This document shows, piece by piece, positions 1-5,971 of a DNA stretch of 10,765 nt. Numbering within the stretch: position 1 is the stretch's first letter; each line of letters starts with the position of its first letter. The position numbers were made by a program, and so were the translations under genes. The notes under the pieces are model-generated. The model was not told where the DNA came from, ran no database searches, and saw only the letters and a program-made list of their open reading frames with translations. The DNA is from Chthoniobacterales bacterium (lineage in GTDB: Bacteria > Verrucomicrobiota > Verrucomicrobiia > Chthoniobacterales > UBA10450): NCBI GenBank assembly GCA_025980625.1, contig JAICXG010000085.1, positions 1 to 10,765 on the forward strand, written 5' to 3'.

Positions 1-649
1 AAACTTTGCCCGTCGACGTCTTGATGAAATTGCCGCCGGCGCGCATCGCGATTTCGCTCGCCAGGCGGACGTTGTCGTAGGTCTGGAGCTCGCCGGTTTC
101 GAGGATCACTTTGAGATGTGCCGGATCGCACGCTTCCTTCGTCGCCGCGATTTCGTCGAAGAGGCGATTGTAATCGCCGGCGAGGAAAATGCCGCGATCG
201 ATCACCATGTCGATCTCGTCGGCGCCATCGCCGGCTGCGCGCCGGACTTCCTCAAGTTTCAAATCGAGCGGCATCAGTCCGCTCGGGAATGCGGTCGCGA
301 CGGAAGCGACTTTGATCCGCGAGTTGCCGAGGAAACGCTTCGCCGCCCTAACGAGATTAGGATATACGCAGACGGCGGCACAAGGGGGCACGTCGTAGCG
401 CGGCTCGGCGGGCTGCATCGCCTTGCGGCAAAGGAAGGTGACTTTCCCTCGAGTGTCTTTTCCCTCCAGCGTCGTCAGGTCCATCATTGACACCGCGAGC
501 TTGAGTCCGGCGAGTTTGGCCGAGGTCTTGATGCTGCGCTTGGTGAAGGCGGTGGCGCGTTCCTCGACCATGATCTGATCGACGCTCGGGATCGACCAAC
601 GATCGCGCAGCGCGTTGTGGCGATTGATCGTGGAGGGCAGGGTTTTCAA
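1..649 (-). CDS. deoC: Deoxyribose-phosphate aldolase, C-terminus beyond window
   Basis: The enzyme reversibly cleaves 2-deoxy-D-ribose 5-phosphate to glyceraldehyde 3-phosphate and acetaldehyde in deoxynucleoside catabolism (cytosol). Reading the minus strand from 649 gives 216 residues before the window edge. Class I aldolase landmarks are visible: DLTTLEGKDT (57-66), AVCVYPNLV (92-100), VASVATAFPSG (114-124), EIDMVI (145-150), HLKVILETGEL (178-188) and FIKTSTGK (208-215). By family knowledge D147, K180 (Schiff-base lysine) and K210 are the catalytic residues. The long N-terminus before DLTTL resembles the eukaryote-type DERA rather than the short E. coli type. The start is uncertain. An in-frame stop lies at 664-662 and the first ATG (571) would remove conserved-looking sequence, so I chose TTG at 649, giving MKTLPSTINR; no Shine-Dalgarno is seen. 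The remaining C-terminal part lies left of the window. Confidence 0.93.
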   Translation of the reverse strand, partial: MKTLPSTINRHNALRDRWSIPSVDQIMVEERATAFTKRSIKTSAKLAGLKLAVSMMDLTTLEGKDTRGKVTFLCRKAMQPAEPRYDVPPCAAVCVYPNLVRAAKRFLGNSRIKVASVATAFPSGLMPLDLKLEEVRRAAGDGADEIDMVIDRGIFLAGDYNRLFDEIAATKEACDPAHLKVILETGELQTYDNVRLASEIAMRAGGNFIKTSTGKV

Positions 650-709
650 AGGCAGCGCACCCTAGCTAACGGGTGCAATCGTGTCGAGCGTCGGAGTCAG
701 GCACCACGC

Positions 710-1129
710 CTAACTTCCGATGACTGTGACAGCGACCTGTCGGCGATGCGCCGCGCGACGGTGTTCGAAAAGGAAAATTCCCTGCCAGGTGCCGAGCTGC
801 ATCCGACCCGCGGTGATCGGGATTACTTCGCTCGAGCGGGTGAGAACAGAACGGATGTGCGACGTGCTATCGTCGCCGCCTTCCGCAGTGTGCTCGAACC
901 ATGATGTGTCCTCCGGCACAAGGCGCTCGAAAAACTCCTCCAGATCACGGCGCGCACTTGGGTCGGCGTTCTCCATCATGATCAGGCTGCAGCTGGTATG
1001 CCTAACGAATACGGTCGCGCTCCCCTCGCGCACAGCGCTCTGGCCGACCGCCGATTCCACCGCCCGGGTAATCTCGTAGGTTCCTTTGCCCCGGGTCGAA
1101 ACGAAAAAGCTCGCGGAATGCACTCGCAT
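710..1129 (-). CDS. YjbQ / UPF0047 family protein (secondary thiamine-phosphate synthase type)
   Basis: This is a 139-residue protein with all the hallmarks of the YjbQ (UPF0047) family: RHTSCSLIMMENADP (43-57), FEHTAEGGDDSTSHIRSVL (78-96) and a C-terminal MQLGTWQGIFLFEHR (110-124). Conserved H44, E53, N54, D56, H80, E83, D86 and H91 are present, so the pocket looks intact, and the length is normal for the family. Family members have weak thiamine-phosphate synthase activity and some are annotated that way, but the physiological role is unsettled. No thiamine gene is nearby. The start ATG (1129-1127) forms the edge of a perfect inverted repeat and has no Shine-Dalgarno. The TAG stop (712-710) lies inside GCCTAAC, a degenerate copy of the window-wide motif. 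The gene is divergent from the ctlX-like gene and followed by deoC 60 bp downstream. Confidence 0.9.
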   Translation of the reverse strand: MRVHSASFFVSTRGKGTYEITRAVESAVGQSAVREGSATVFVRHTSCSLIMMENADPSARRDLEEFFERLVPEDTSWFEHTAEGGDDSTSHIRSVLTRSSEVIPITAGRMQLGTWQGIFLFEHRRAAHRRQVAVTVIGS

Positions 1130-1163
1130 CGCCGGCGGCCACGCTAGACGCAGCCGCCGGCGA
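1129..1163. promoter_or_regulatory. Perfect 11-bp inverted repeat abutting the yjbQ start codon
   Basis: The left arm TCGCCGGCGGC (1129-1139) is the exact reverse complement of the right arm GCCGCCGGCGA (1153-1163), with a 13-base loop. The minus-strand start codon of the YjbQ gene begins at 1129, so in that mRNA a very G+C-rich hairpin would end exactly on the AUG. It could act as an RNA structure limiting translation or as a dyad operator in the 131-bp divergent region. Both roles are inferred; the repeat itself is directly visible. Confidence 0.6.
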
Positions 1164-1250
1164 CCGCAATCCGCGCCCGCTCATCAGGAGCGATTTGCTT
1201 CGATGAGCCGAGGACGAGCGCCGACTTGCGTTTCGTAGCCCGGCAGGGCA

Positions 1251-1254
1251 GAGG
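1251..1254 (+). promoter_or_regulatory. Shine-Dalgarno (GAGG) deciding the GTG start of ctlX
   Basis: GAGG followed by a six-base A-rich spacer precedes GTG at 1261. Clear Shine-Dalgarno sequences are rare in this window, so this one favours the GTG start over the ATG at 1291. Confidence 0.6.
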
Positions 1255-1260
1255 AAAAAG

Positions 1261-2190
1261 GTGAGCGAGCAAAGCGCGAAGGCGGTCGTCATGATCCGGC
1301 CGTGCCTTTTTTTTTCCAATCCGGAAACGGTGTTCGATAACGCCTTTCAGCGAGAAGCGACGGATCAAGATCCGACGATCACTGCGGACCGGGCGCGGGG
1401 CGAGTTCGATCAAGCAGTCGCGCAACTCCGCGCCGCCGGCGTCACGGTGCACGTCTTCGAGGACACTGCGACTCCTGCAAAACCCGACGCGGTTTTCCCT
1501 AACAATTGGTTCTCCACCCACGAAGATGGCCGGGTTGCGCTTTACCCGATGGCGACTCCGTTGCGCCGGGCGGAGCGTCGCCGCGATTTGATCGAGCAAC
1601 TGCGGCAGGATTATTGCGTAAGCGAGGTGGTGGATTATTCGCCTTTCGAAAAGCGCGGGCTCTTCCTCGAGGGCACGGGGAGCCTGGTGCTCGATTACGT
1701 TCATCGCCTCGCTTATGTCTCCCTCTCGCGACGTGCTGCGCGCGAACCGCTGGAAAAATTCTGCGCCGATTTTGCTTACGAGCCGATCACCTTCCAAAGC
1801 ACGGATGAGAAGGGGCGGCCGATCTATCACACGAACGTGATGATGTGTCTGGGGAGCGAGTTTGCCCTCATCGGGCTGGGGCTGATCCGCGACCCGGCGC
1901 AGCGCAGGCAGATGCGCGAGTCCCTGGAACGAACAGGAAAAAAGATCGTCGAGCTCAGTGCCGGGCAGATCGGAAACTTTGCCGGAAACGCGTTCGAGTT
2001 GCAGAACGAACGCGAAAAATTGCTCGTCCTTTCCGAGCGCGCGATGAATCATCTCACTGCTGGGCAGCGCTCAATTTTGGAGCGATTTACGCGTCTCGTC
2101 CCGCTCGCCTTGCCGACGATTGAGCTGGCCGGGGGTAGCGCGCGTTGCATGTTGGCGGCAATCCATCTCCCGCCTCGCCAAGACCGGTAA
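1261..2190 (+). CDS. ctlX: CtlX-like citrulline utilization hydrolase (amidinotransferase superfamily)
   Basis: This 309-residue cytosolic protein belongs to the amidinotransferase/arginine deiminase fold and most resembles CtlX, a putative citrulline-degrading hydrolase. Visible landmarks are MIRPCLFFSNPETVFDNAFQ (11-30), DAVFPNNWFSTH (76-87), the acidic EGTGSLVLD (137-145), the catalytic-histidine segment YHTNVMM (189-195, H190) and the probable nucleophile C296 in GGSARCM. All catalytic positions appear present and the length is normal. The GTG start at 1261 is supported by GAGG at 1251-1254, one of only two good Shine-Dalgarno sequences in the window; the ATG at 1291 would trim residues usual in homologues. 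A run of nine T (1307-1315) sits in codons 16-19. The conserved PNNW motif is written with CCTAAC, matching the core of the window-wide octamer. It is probably monocistronic. The exact substrate is inferred from family only. Confidence 0.88.
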   Translation: MSEQSAKAVVMIRPCLFFSNPETVFDNAFQREATDQDPTITADRARGEFDQAVAQLRAAGVTVHVFEDTATPAKPDAVFPNNWFSTHEDGRVALYPMATPLRRAERRRDLIEQLRQDYCVSEVVDYSPFEKRGLFLEGTGSLVLDYVHRLAYVSLSRRAAREPLEKFCADFAYEPITFQSTDEKGRPIYHTNVMMCLGSEFALIGLGLIRDPAQRRQMRESLERTGKKIVELSAGQIGNFAGNAFELQNEREKLLVLSERAMNHLTAGQRSILERFTRLVPLALPTIELAGGSARCMLAAIHLPPRQDR

Positions 2191-2196
2191 GCGGGG

Positions 2197-2230
2197 CTTA
2201 GGCCGGGGACCAAAACAGGGCTGGCCTGAG
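2197..2230 (+). other. Imperfect hairpin downstream of ctlX
   Basis: CTTAGGCC (2197-2204) can pair with GGCCTGAG (2223-2230) with one G-T wobble around an 18-base loop, starting six bases after the ctlX stop. There is no following U-run, so it is at best a weak or factor-assisted terminator or an mRNA 3'-end structure. Confidence 0.25.
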
Positions 2231-2255
2231 ACGTGCTAGTGCCATCAGTCCTAAG

Positions 2256-2474
2256 ATGGCCACGTCCGACCCAAGCGCCCGCAATCCGCGACGGAAGAAA
2301 AAACCTTCCGCGAAGGGCTCCGCCAAAACGGCACGTAAGCGCCGCGGCCGCGGAGTGAAAAAGCCCGAGGAGGAGGAGGCACCCACGTTGTCAGTTAGCC
2401 GTCTTGAGCGCACTCGCCGCCTGCTTCTCGCCGCGCTGCGCGTTTGGGAATTGAAACGGCGGCTCCGCGACTGA
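2256..2474 (+). CDS. Small highly basic hypothetical protein (doubtful)
   Basis: This 72-residue reading frame lies between two confident genes on the same strand. The N-terminal half is a lysine/arginine/alanine-rich tail (RRKKKPSAKGSAKTARKRRG, 12-31), then an acidic patch EEEE (38-41), then a likely amphipathic helix SRLERTRRLLLAALRVWELK (48-67). The composition recalls histone H1-like or other nucleic-acid-binding tails, but I recognise no family. There is no Shine-Dalgarno before ATG 2256, and an overlapping open frame exists on the other strand, as is common in G+C-rich DNA. It fills what would otherwise be a 332-bp gap. Treat it as possible rather than established. Confidence 0.38.
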   Translation: MATSDPSARNPRRKKKPSAKGSAKTARKRRGRGVKKPEEEEAPTLSVSRLERTRRLLLAALRVWELKRRLRD

Positions 2475-2522
2475 ATCCAACCTCCAGTTTTCCCCGGCGT
2501 GCTCGTGGCGTAAGTTTCCCGG

Positions 2523-3626
2523 ATGTCGCGAGGGCAAATGGCGCGCAAGATTGAAACACCTTCGAATCATCGCACGCGCTCGGGAGAGATCGTGTTAATT
2601 GACCAGCAACCGTTGCGCGAGCGCGCGGCGGCGGACTGCGCCCAAGCGATGGCGCGGCTCGATCGTGTGCGGGCCGGCTGGCATGGGTTCGAGCGCAAAG
2701 ACAAGCCGGCGTTCATCCGTTGGCGGGCGCGGGAGTTCGGGGCGCTGCTCAGCCAGGCCCGGGAAGTCGAGACCAGGATTCGTGAGTTGCAGACGCTTGT
2801 ACACGAGGTCGAGATGGAAATGCGGCGCGGATTCATGGATGGCGCGAGCGCGTTTGCACGAGTGATGGCGCGGCGGCGCAACCCTGCGACGAGCGCCAAT
2901 GAAACGCGCGACTCATTTGCCGAAACCGGCGATCGCCCCCGCCCGCTGAGTGATTTTGAAAAGGAAGCGCTTTTCCAGGAGTGGCTGCAGCGTTCGTTAG
3001 GCACGCATCCCGACAAAATGGATGACAAGGCCTACGCGAACAGCTTCGAGGCTTTCAAGTCGCACATGTTCCGCCCCGTGACGGAGGAAACGCTGCCGTC
3101 AGTGCGGCCTCGTCCTCGGTCACGCGGGCTGCCGCTCGAGGAGGAGGAGACGCGGAGCGAGCAGACACCAGTGGACGTTCGAGTGAAAGAATTGTATCGC
3201 CGGCTCGTCCGGCGCTTGCATCCCGATTTGCGCGCCGACGGCAGCGCCGCCGTCTCCGCCCTCTGGCACGAAGTGCAGGAGGCCTATGCCGCGAGTGATG
3301 TGGCGCAGATGGAAATTCTCCTCGCCCTCAGCGACATCGAGGCGAACCGGGCCTGCGAGCAATCGCTCTCGCAGATGCAGGGCCTCCTCGCCGAGCTGCA
3401 GCGCTCCCTTCGCGCGCTCGAGAAAAGTCTGCGCGAAGCCGAGGGCGAAGATGCCTGGGACTTCGCGCGGCTCGGCCCGAACGAGGGTCTGCGGCAGCGT
3501 GTCGAGCGGGAATTGAAAGCGCAGCTCGCCGCGCGCGTGCAGCGCCTGGATCTGCTTAGCCGCACGATTGCGGAGTGGTCCGCCGGGCCGATCGGAAATC
3601 GCCAGGTGAGGGTCGCATTTGCCTAA
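2523..3626 (+). CDS. J-domain-like (DnaJ) protein with flanking coiled coils
   Basis: This is a 367-residue cytosolic protein with no signal peptide or membrane segment. The N-terminal part (about 25-115) is charged and heptad-like, suggesting coiled coil. A low-complexity Pro/Arg/Glu linker spans about 190-215. VKELYRRLVRRLHPDL (about 221-236) then gives helix II of a J domain ending in the diagnostic HPD (233-235), followed by a helix-III-like ALWHEVQEAYA. The C-terminus (about 280-350) is a second helical region. In canonical J proteins HPD contacts DnaK and stimulates its ATPase; here the domain is central rather than N-terminal, and no glycine-rich or zinc-finger region is present. Clients are unknown. 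The start may be ATG 2523 or ATG 2538, neither with a Shine-Dalgarno. The TAA stop lies in a GCCTAACGA copy and overlaps the stop of the convergent sulfotransferase gene. Confidence 0.8.
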   Translation: MSRGQMARKIETPSNHRTRSGEIVLIDQQPLRERAAADCAQAMARLDRVRAGWHGFERKDKPAFIRWRAREFGALLSQAREVETRIRELQTLVHEVEMEMRRGFMDGASAFARVMARRRNPATSANETRDSFAETGDRPRPLSDFEKEALFQEWLQRSLGTHPDKMDDKAYANSFEAFKSHMFRPVTEETLPSVRPRPRSRGLPLEEEETRSEQTPVDVRVKELYRRLVRRLHPDLRADGSAAVSALWHEVQEAYAASDVAQMEILLALSDIEANRACEQSLSQMQGLLAELQRSLRALEKSLREAEGEDAWDFARLGPNEGLRQRVERELKAQLAARVQRLDLLSRTIAEWSAGPIGNRQVRVAFA

Positions 3627-3629
3627 CGA
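3621..3629. repeat. GCCTAACGA copy carrying the stop codons of two convergent genes
   Basis: This single nine-base motif contains the TAA stop of the plus-strand J-domain gene (3624-3626) and, on the other strand, the TAG stop of the sulfotransferase gene (3625-3623). The two coding regions therefore end inside the same motif copy and overlap by four bases. Confidence 0.85.
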
Positions 3630-4468
3630 GTTGGAACCGGGATGCCGGTCCGCGCGTATTCCGAGCCGGAGTAGCCGAGCTTCTCGAGCACGGGCGCGAA
3701 GATTTCGTCCAAACGCCGAATCGTCTGCGGCTGCAATTTCTCGCGATGATCGCCCGGTGTGACCTTGCGCTTGTGCGCCCAGACATCTTCCTGTTCCCCG
3801 GCTGCAACGGTGTTGGCGTGGCGGGCTTCAACCACCGCACGCGTCTCCTCGGGATTGGCGAGTGGAAAAGCGGCGATGACTTTGCCTAACCAACTCGGGA
3901 AGGCGAGCACCATCTCTTCATAAGAAAGGACGATCGTGTTTGGTCGCGGGAAAACTTCGTCGAGGTAACGCCGGTAGCGATCAAGTACGGTGCCGACGTG
4001 CTCCTTATAGCGCGACCCGATCCCGTAATCGCCGCGATAGCCGTAGAAGGCCTCGCTCACCATATCGAGCACGAACTTGTCAATCCCGGCCTCGGCCACC
4101 GCTTTGCGGTAGCCGGTGTGGCGCTCGATCTCGCCCGCATGCATGAAGCAGTAACTGTAAAACATCGACACGAGCACGTCGCGCGGATCGCGCAGATGCA
4201 GGATCAGGCGCGCCTCGTCGAGCGCCGTGGTTGGAACGAAAAAACGCAGCGGTCCGAAGCAGCCGCGTCTGCGGGCGATGAAATCGTGCCCGGCAAAAAT
4301 CCGGTCAAAGGGCAGCGCGGTTTTCGATTCGTTAGGGGAATAATAGCGGATGCGGTTGAGTTCGCAGATGTCCTTGAGGACGCGATGCAGGACCATCGAG
4401 CCGGCCTTGTGCGTGGTGAAGGCGATGATCTTGCGATCTGGGTTGCGCCATTTTTTTTCGAAGAGCAT
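3623..4468 (-). CDS. Sulfotransferase domain protein
   Basis: This 281-residue protein is of the PAPS-dependent sulfotransferase fold. The N-terminal strand-loop KIIAFTTHKAGSM (13-25) is the 5'-phosphosulfate-binding region, with KAGS in place of the commoner KSGT/KTGT. LILHLRDPRDVLVSMFYS (88-105) is the 3'-phosphate-binding motif, with R93 and S101. The C-terminal segment HKRKVTPGDHREKL (232-245) resembles the second nucleotide-binding loop. The family transfers sulfate from PAPS to a hydroxyl or amine, often on carbohydrates; the acceptor cannot be told. I chose ATG 4468 because it leaves 12 residues before the first fold strand; the frame stays open upstream, but that extension is unconserved-looking and crosses the divergent gene. 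Codons 4-7 include an A8 tract. There is no signal peptide or Shine-Dalgarno. It is probably monocistronic, as no PAPS-synthesis gene is near. Confidence 0.85.
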   Translation of the reverse strand: MLFEKKWRNPDRKIIAFTTHKAGSMVLHRVLKDICELNRIRYYSPNESKTALPFDRIFAGHDFIARRRGCFGPLRFFVPTTALDEARLILHLRDPRDVLVSMFYSYCFMHAGEIERHTGYRKAVAEAGIDKFVLDMVSEAFYGYRGDYGIGSRYKEHVGTVLDRYRRYLDEVFPRPNTIVLSYEEMVLAFPSWLGKVIAAFPLANPEETRAVVEARHANTVAAGEQEDVWAHKRKVTPGDHREKLQPQTIRRLDEIFAPVLEKLGYSGSEYARTGIPVPTR

Positions 4469-4534
4469 CGCAGGATGGGCCGCGGAGGCGGCTCCCCAAT
4501 TTGTTTTCAACCGCCGCTTTGTCCATGCTCTCGG

Positions 4535-5119
4535 ATGTTCCGGCTCCTGCTCGGCATTCTCGTCGTCGCTCCGCTGCTCGCGCCGGCCGATGAGGAAAAG
4601 CGGGTCGCCGATCTCTACGCGCGCGGCTTGGCCGGCGAGAAACAAGCCGTGATCGACTGCATCGCCGCGCTCGACGCGACCCTGGCGCGGGCGCCTGACG
4701 ATCAACTGGCGCGCGTTTATCTCGGGAGCGCCTGGACCTTGCGCAGCCGCGACTTGCCGATTGGGCCGGCTAAACTTTCCGCCCTGCGCCGCGGCATCGC
4801 TTTCATGGATGAGGCGGCGAGCGCCGCGCCTAACGATGCCAGGGTTCTCCTCACCCGCGCGGTCACGAACGAAGCGCTCCCCGGATTTTTGGGACGCCGC
4901 AAAGTTGCCCGGCAACAGCTTGACGCTATCGTTAGGCAGATTGAACAGGCTCCAGGAAAATTGGGCGCGGCCGATTGTCAGCTTCTCTATCTTAATGCCG
5001 GCCAAGCCGCTCGCCGCGCCGGCCATGAAGGACGGGCGAAGGAGCTGTGGCACCGTGGCCTAACGATCAATGCAGACCCAAAGTTGAGCGCGGAAATCCG
5101 CTCGGCGCTGACAAAGTAA
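4535..5119 (+). CDS. Exported TPR-like protein
   Basis: This 194-residue protein starts with a short Sec-type signal sequence, MFRLLLGILVVAPLLAPADEE, with a likely cleavage after about residue 17-18. The mature part is alanine/leucine-rich and all-helical, with helix pairs resembling degenerate tetratricopeptide repeats: ARVYLGSAWTLRSR, ALRRGIAFMDEAASAAPNDARVLL and LLYLNAGQAARRAGHEGRAKELW. I recognise no more specific family. A scaffold role in the periplasm or cell envelope is inferred only from the fold type. It is divergent from the sulfotransferase gene (66 bp apart) and 37 bp upstream of hpt on the same strand, so probably the first gene of a three-gene unit. It holds three copies of the CCTAACGA octamer within about 240 bp (4829, 4929, 5059), the densest cluster in the window. 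Confidence 0.72.
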   Translation: MFRLLLGILVVAPLLAPADEEKRVADLYARGLAGEKQAVIDCIAALDATLARAPDDQLARVYLGSAWTLRSRDLPIGPAKLSALRRGIAFMDEAASAAPNDARVLLTRAVTNEALPGFLGRRKVARQQLDAIVRQIEQAPGKLGAADCQLLYLNAGQAARRAGHEGRAKELWHRGLTINADPKLSAEIRSALTK

Positions 5120-5156
5120 TTTCCTCGTCTCCGGCTTTCCTGATTAGATTGTTTGG

Positions 5157-5708
5157 ATGCAGGAAGATCTTGAGCGCGTCCTCTTTGACGAGCCGACCAT
5201 CCTGCGCCGGCTCGACGAACTGGCGGCGGAAATCTCGGCCGAATATCACAATCGCGAGCTGACTGTGATCGCCGTGCTCAACGGCAGTATCATCCTCATG
5301 GCCGACCTGCTCCGCCGCATCCCGCTTCCGCTCAAGCTCGATTGCCTGAGCATCGCGAGTTATCACGGCGGCACGGCTACGAGCGGCGAGATCGAGTTCC
5401 GGCAAATCGCGCTGCCCGATGTCGAGAACCGCCACATTCTTATTCTCGACGACATTCTCGATAGCGGTGTGACTCTGGCTGCGATCCGCGAAAAGCTGAA
5501 CAGCAAGCGGCCACGCAGCGTAAAAACATGCGTTCTCCTGCGCAAACGCAAGCCGCGCCGCCGGCCGGTCGAAGTCGATTACGTCGGGTTCGATATCGGA
5601 GACGAGTTCGTTGTCGGCTACGGGCTCGATTACATGGAACAATACCGCAACCTCCCCTGCATCGGCGTCCTGCGGAAAGAGGAGATCCTGCCGCCCGATG
5701 CTGCCTAA
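5157..5708 (+). CDS. hpt: Hypoxanthine phosphoribosyltransferase
   Basis: The enzyme converts hypoxanthine or guanine plus PRPP to IMP or GMP in purine salvage (cytosol). The 183-residue length is typical. Landmarks are VIAVLNGSIILMADLL (37-52), the type I PRPP loop HILILDDILDSGVTL (93-107) with catalytic-base candidate D102, the LLRKRKPR segment (127-134) whose lysine contacts the purine, and the C-terminal DYVGFDIGDEFVVGYGLDY (141-159), which closes over the base. The PRPP loop has DD where classic HPRT has ED, a conservative change. No Shine-Dalgarno precedes ATG 5157. The TAA stop (5706-5708) lies inside a GCCTAACGA copy. It probably shares a transcript with the upstream TPR-like gene and the moaD gene, which starts nine bases after its stop. 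Confidence 0.94.
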   Translation: MQEDLERVLFDEPTILRRLDELAAEISAEYHNRELTVIAVLNGSIILMADLLRRIPLPLKLDCLSIASYHGGTATSGEIEFRQIALPDVENRHILILDDILDSGVTLAAIREKLNSKRPRSVKTCVLLRKRKPRRRPVEVDYVGFDIGDEFVVGYGLDYMEQYRNLPCIGVLRKEEILPPDAA

Positions 5709-5717
5709 CGAAAACGA

Positions 5718-5963
5718 ATGCGCGTTAACGTTCAATTCTTCTCCCAGCTACGGGAACTCGCCGGCGCGAGCGAATTAACGCTCGATCTGCCGGATGGTGC
5801 GGCCGTGGCCGATCTCCTGCGGCAGCTTTATGAGCGGATCCCGGCACTCGGAAAATGGGACAACAACATCCTGGTCGGCGCGGGCGTCGATTTCGTCGGG
5901 CGCGAATACCTGCTTCAGCCTAACGAGCAGATTGCAATCATGCCGCCCGTACAGGGTGGCTAA
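5718..5963 (+). CDS. moaD: Molybdopterin synthase small subunit MoaD (ubiquitin-like sulfur carrier)
   Basis: This 81-residue beta-grasp protein has the MoaD signature: MRVNVQFFSQLRELAG at the N-terminus, a helix around ADLLRQLYERIP (31-42), and the C-terminal MPPVQGG ending in the Gly-Gly needed for adenylation and thiocarboxylation. MoaD carries the sulfur that MoaE inserts into precursor Z during molybdenum-cofactor synthesis. No moaE, moaA, moaC or moeB-like gene is visible, so its partners must lie elsewhere. ThiS is the main alternative, but the PPVxGG tail and length favour MoaD. It follows hpt after nine bases with no Shine-Dalgarno. Its stop lies eight bases from the convergent repeat-protein gene. 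Confidence 0.88.
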   Translation: MRVNVQFFSQLRELAGASELTLDLPDGAAVADLLRQLYERIPALGKWDNNILVGAGVDFVGREYLLQPNEQIAIMPPVQGG

Positions 5964-5971
5964 GGGCGCGA

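Noticed and set aside
1144..2052. Long minus-strand open frame opposite ctlX (302 codons)
   Set aside because: It is antisense to a gene with clear catalytic motifs, its product resembles nothing, and long antisense frames are expected in G+C-rich coding DNA.
3998..4534. Upstream extension of the TPR-like frame
   Set aside because: It is antisense to the sulfotransferase, and the signal peptide at 4535 defines a natural start.
4828..4937. GCCTAAC ... GTTAGGC pair, 110 bp apart, resembling the ends of an integron attC site
   Set aside because: The outer heptamers fit the attC consensus, but both lie inside a continuous coding gene. There is no integrase, no cassette array and no recognisable inner pair, and the same heptamer occurs throughout the window, so it is better explained by the dispersed octamer.
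4469..5053. N-terminal extension of the sulfotransferase frame to 5053
   Set aside because: The added segment has no sulfotransferase character and lies antisense to the TPR-like gene; ATG 4468 starts just before the first fold strand.
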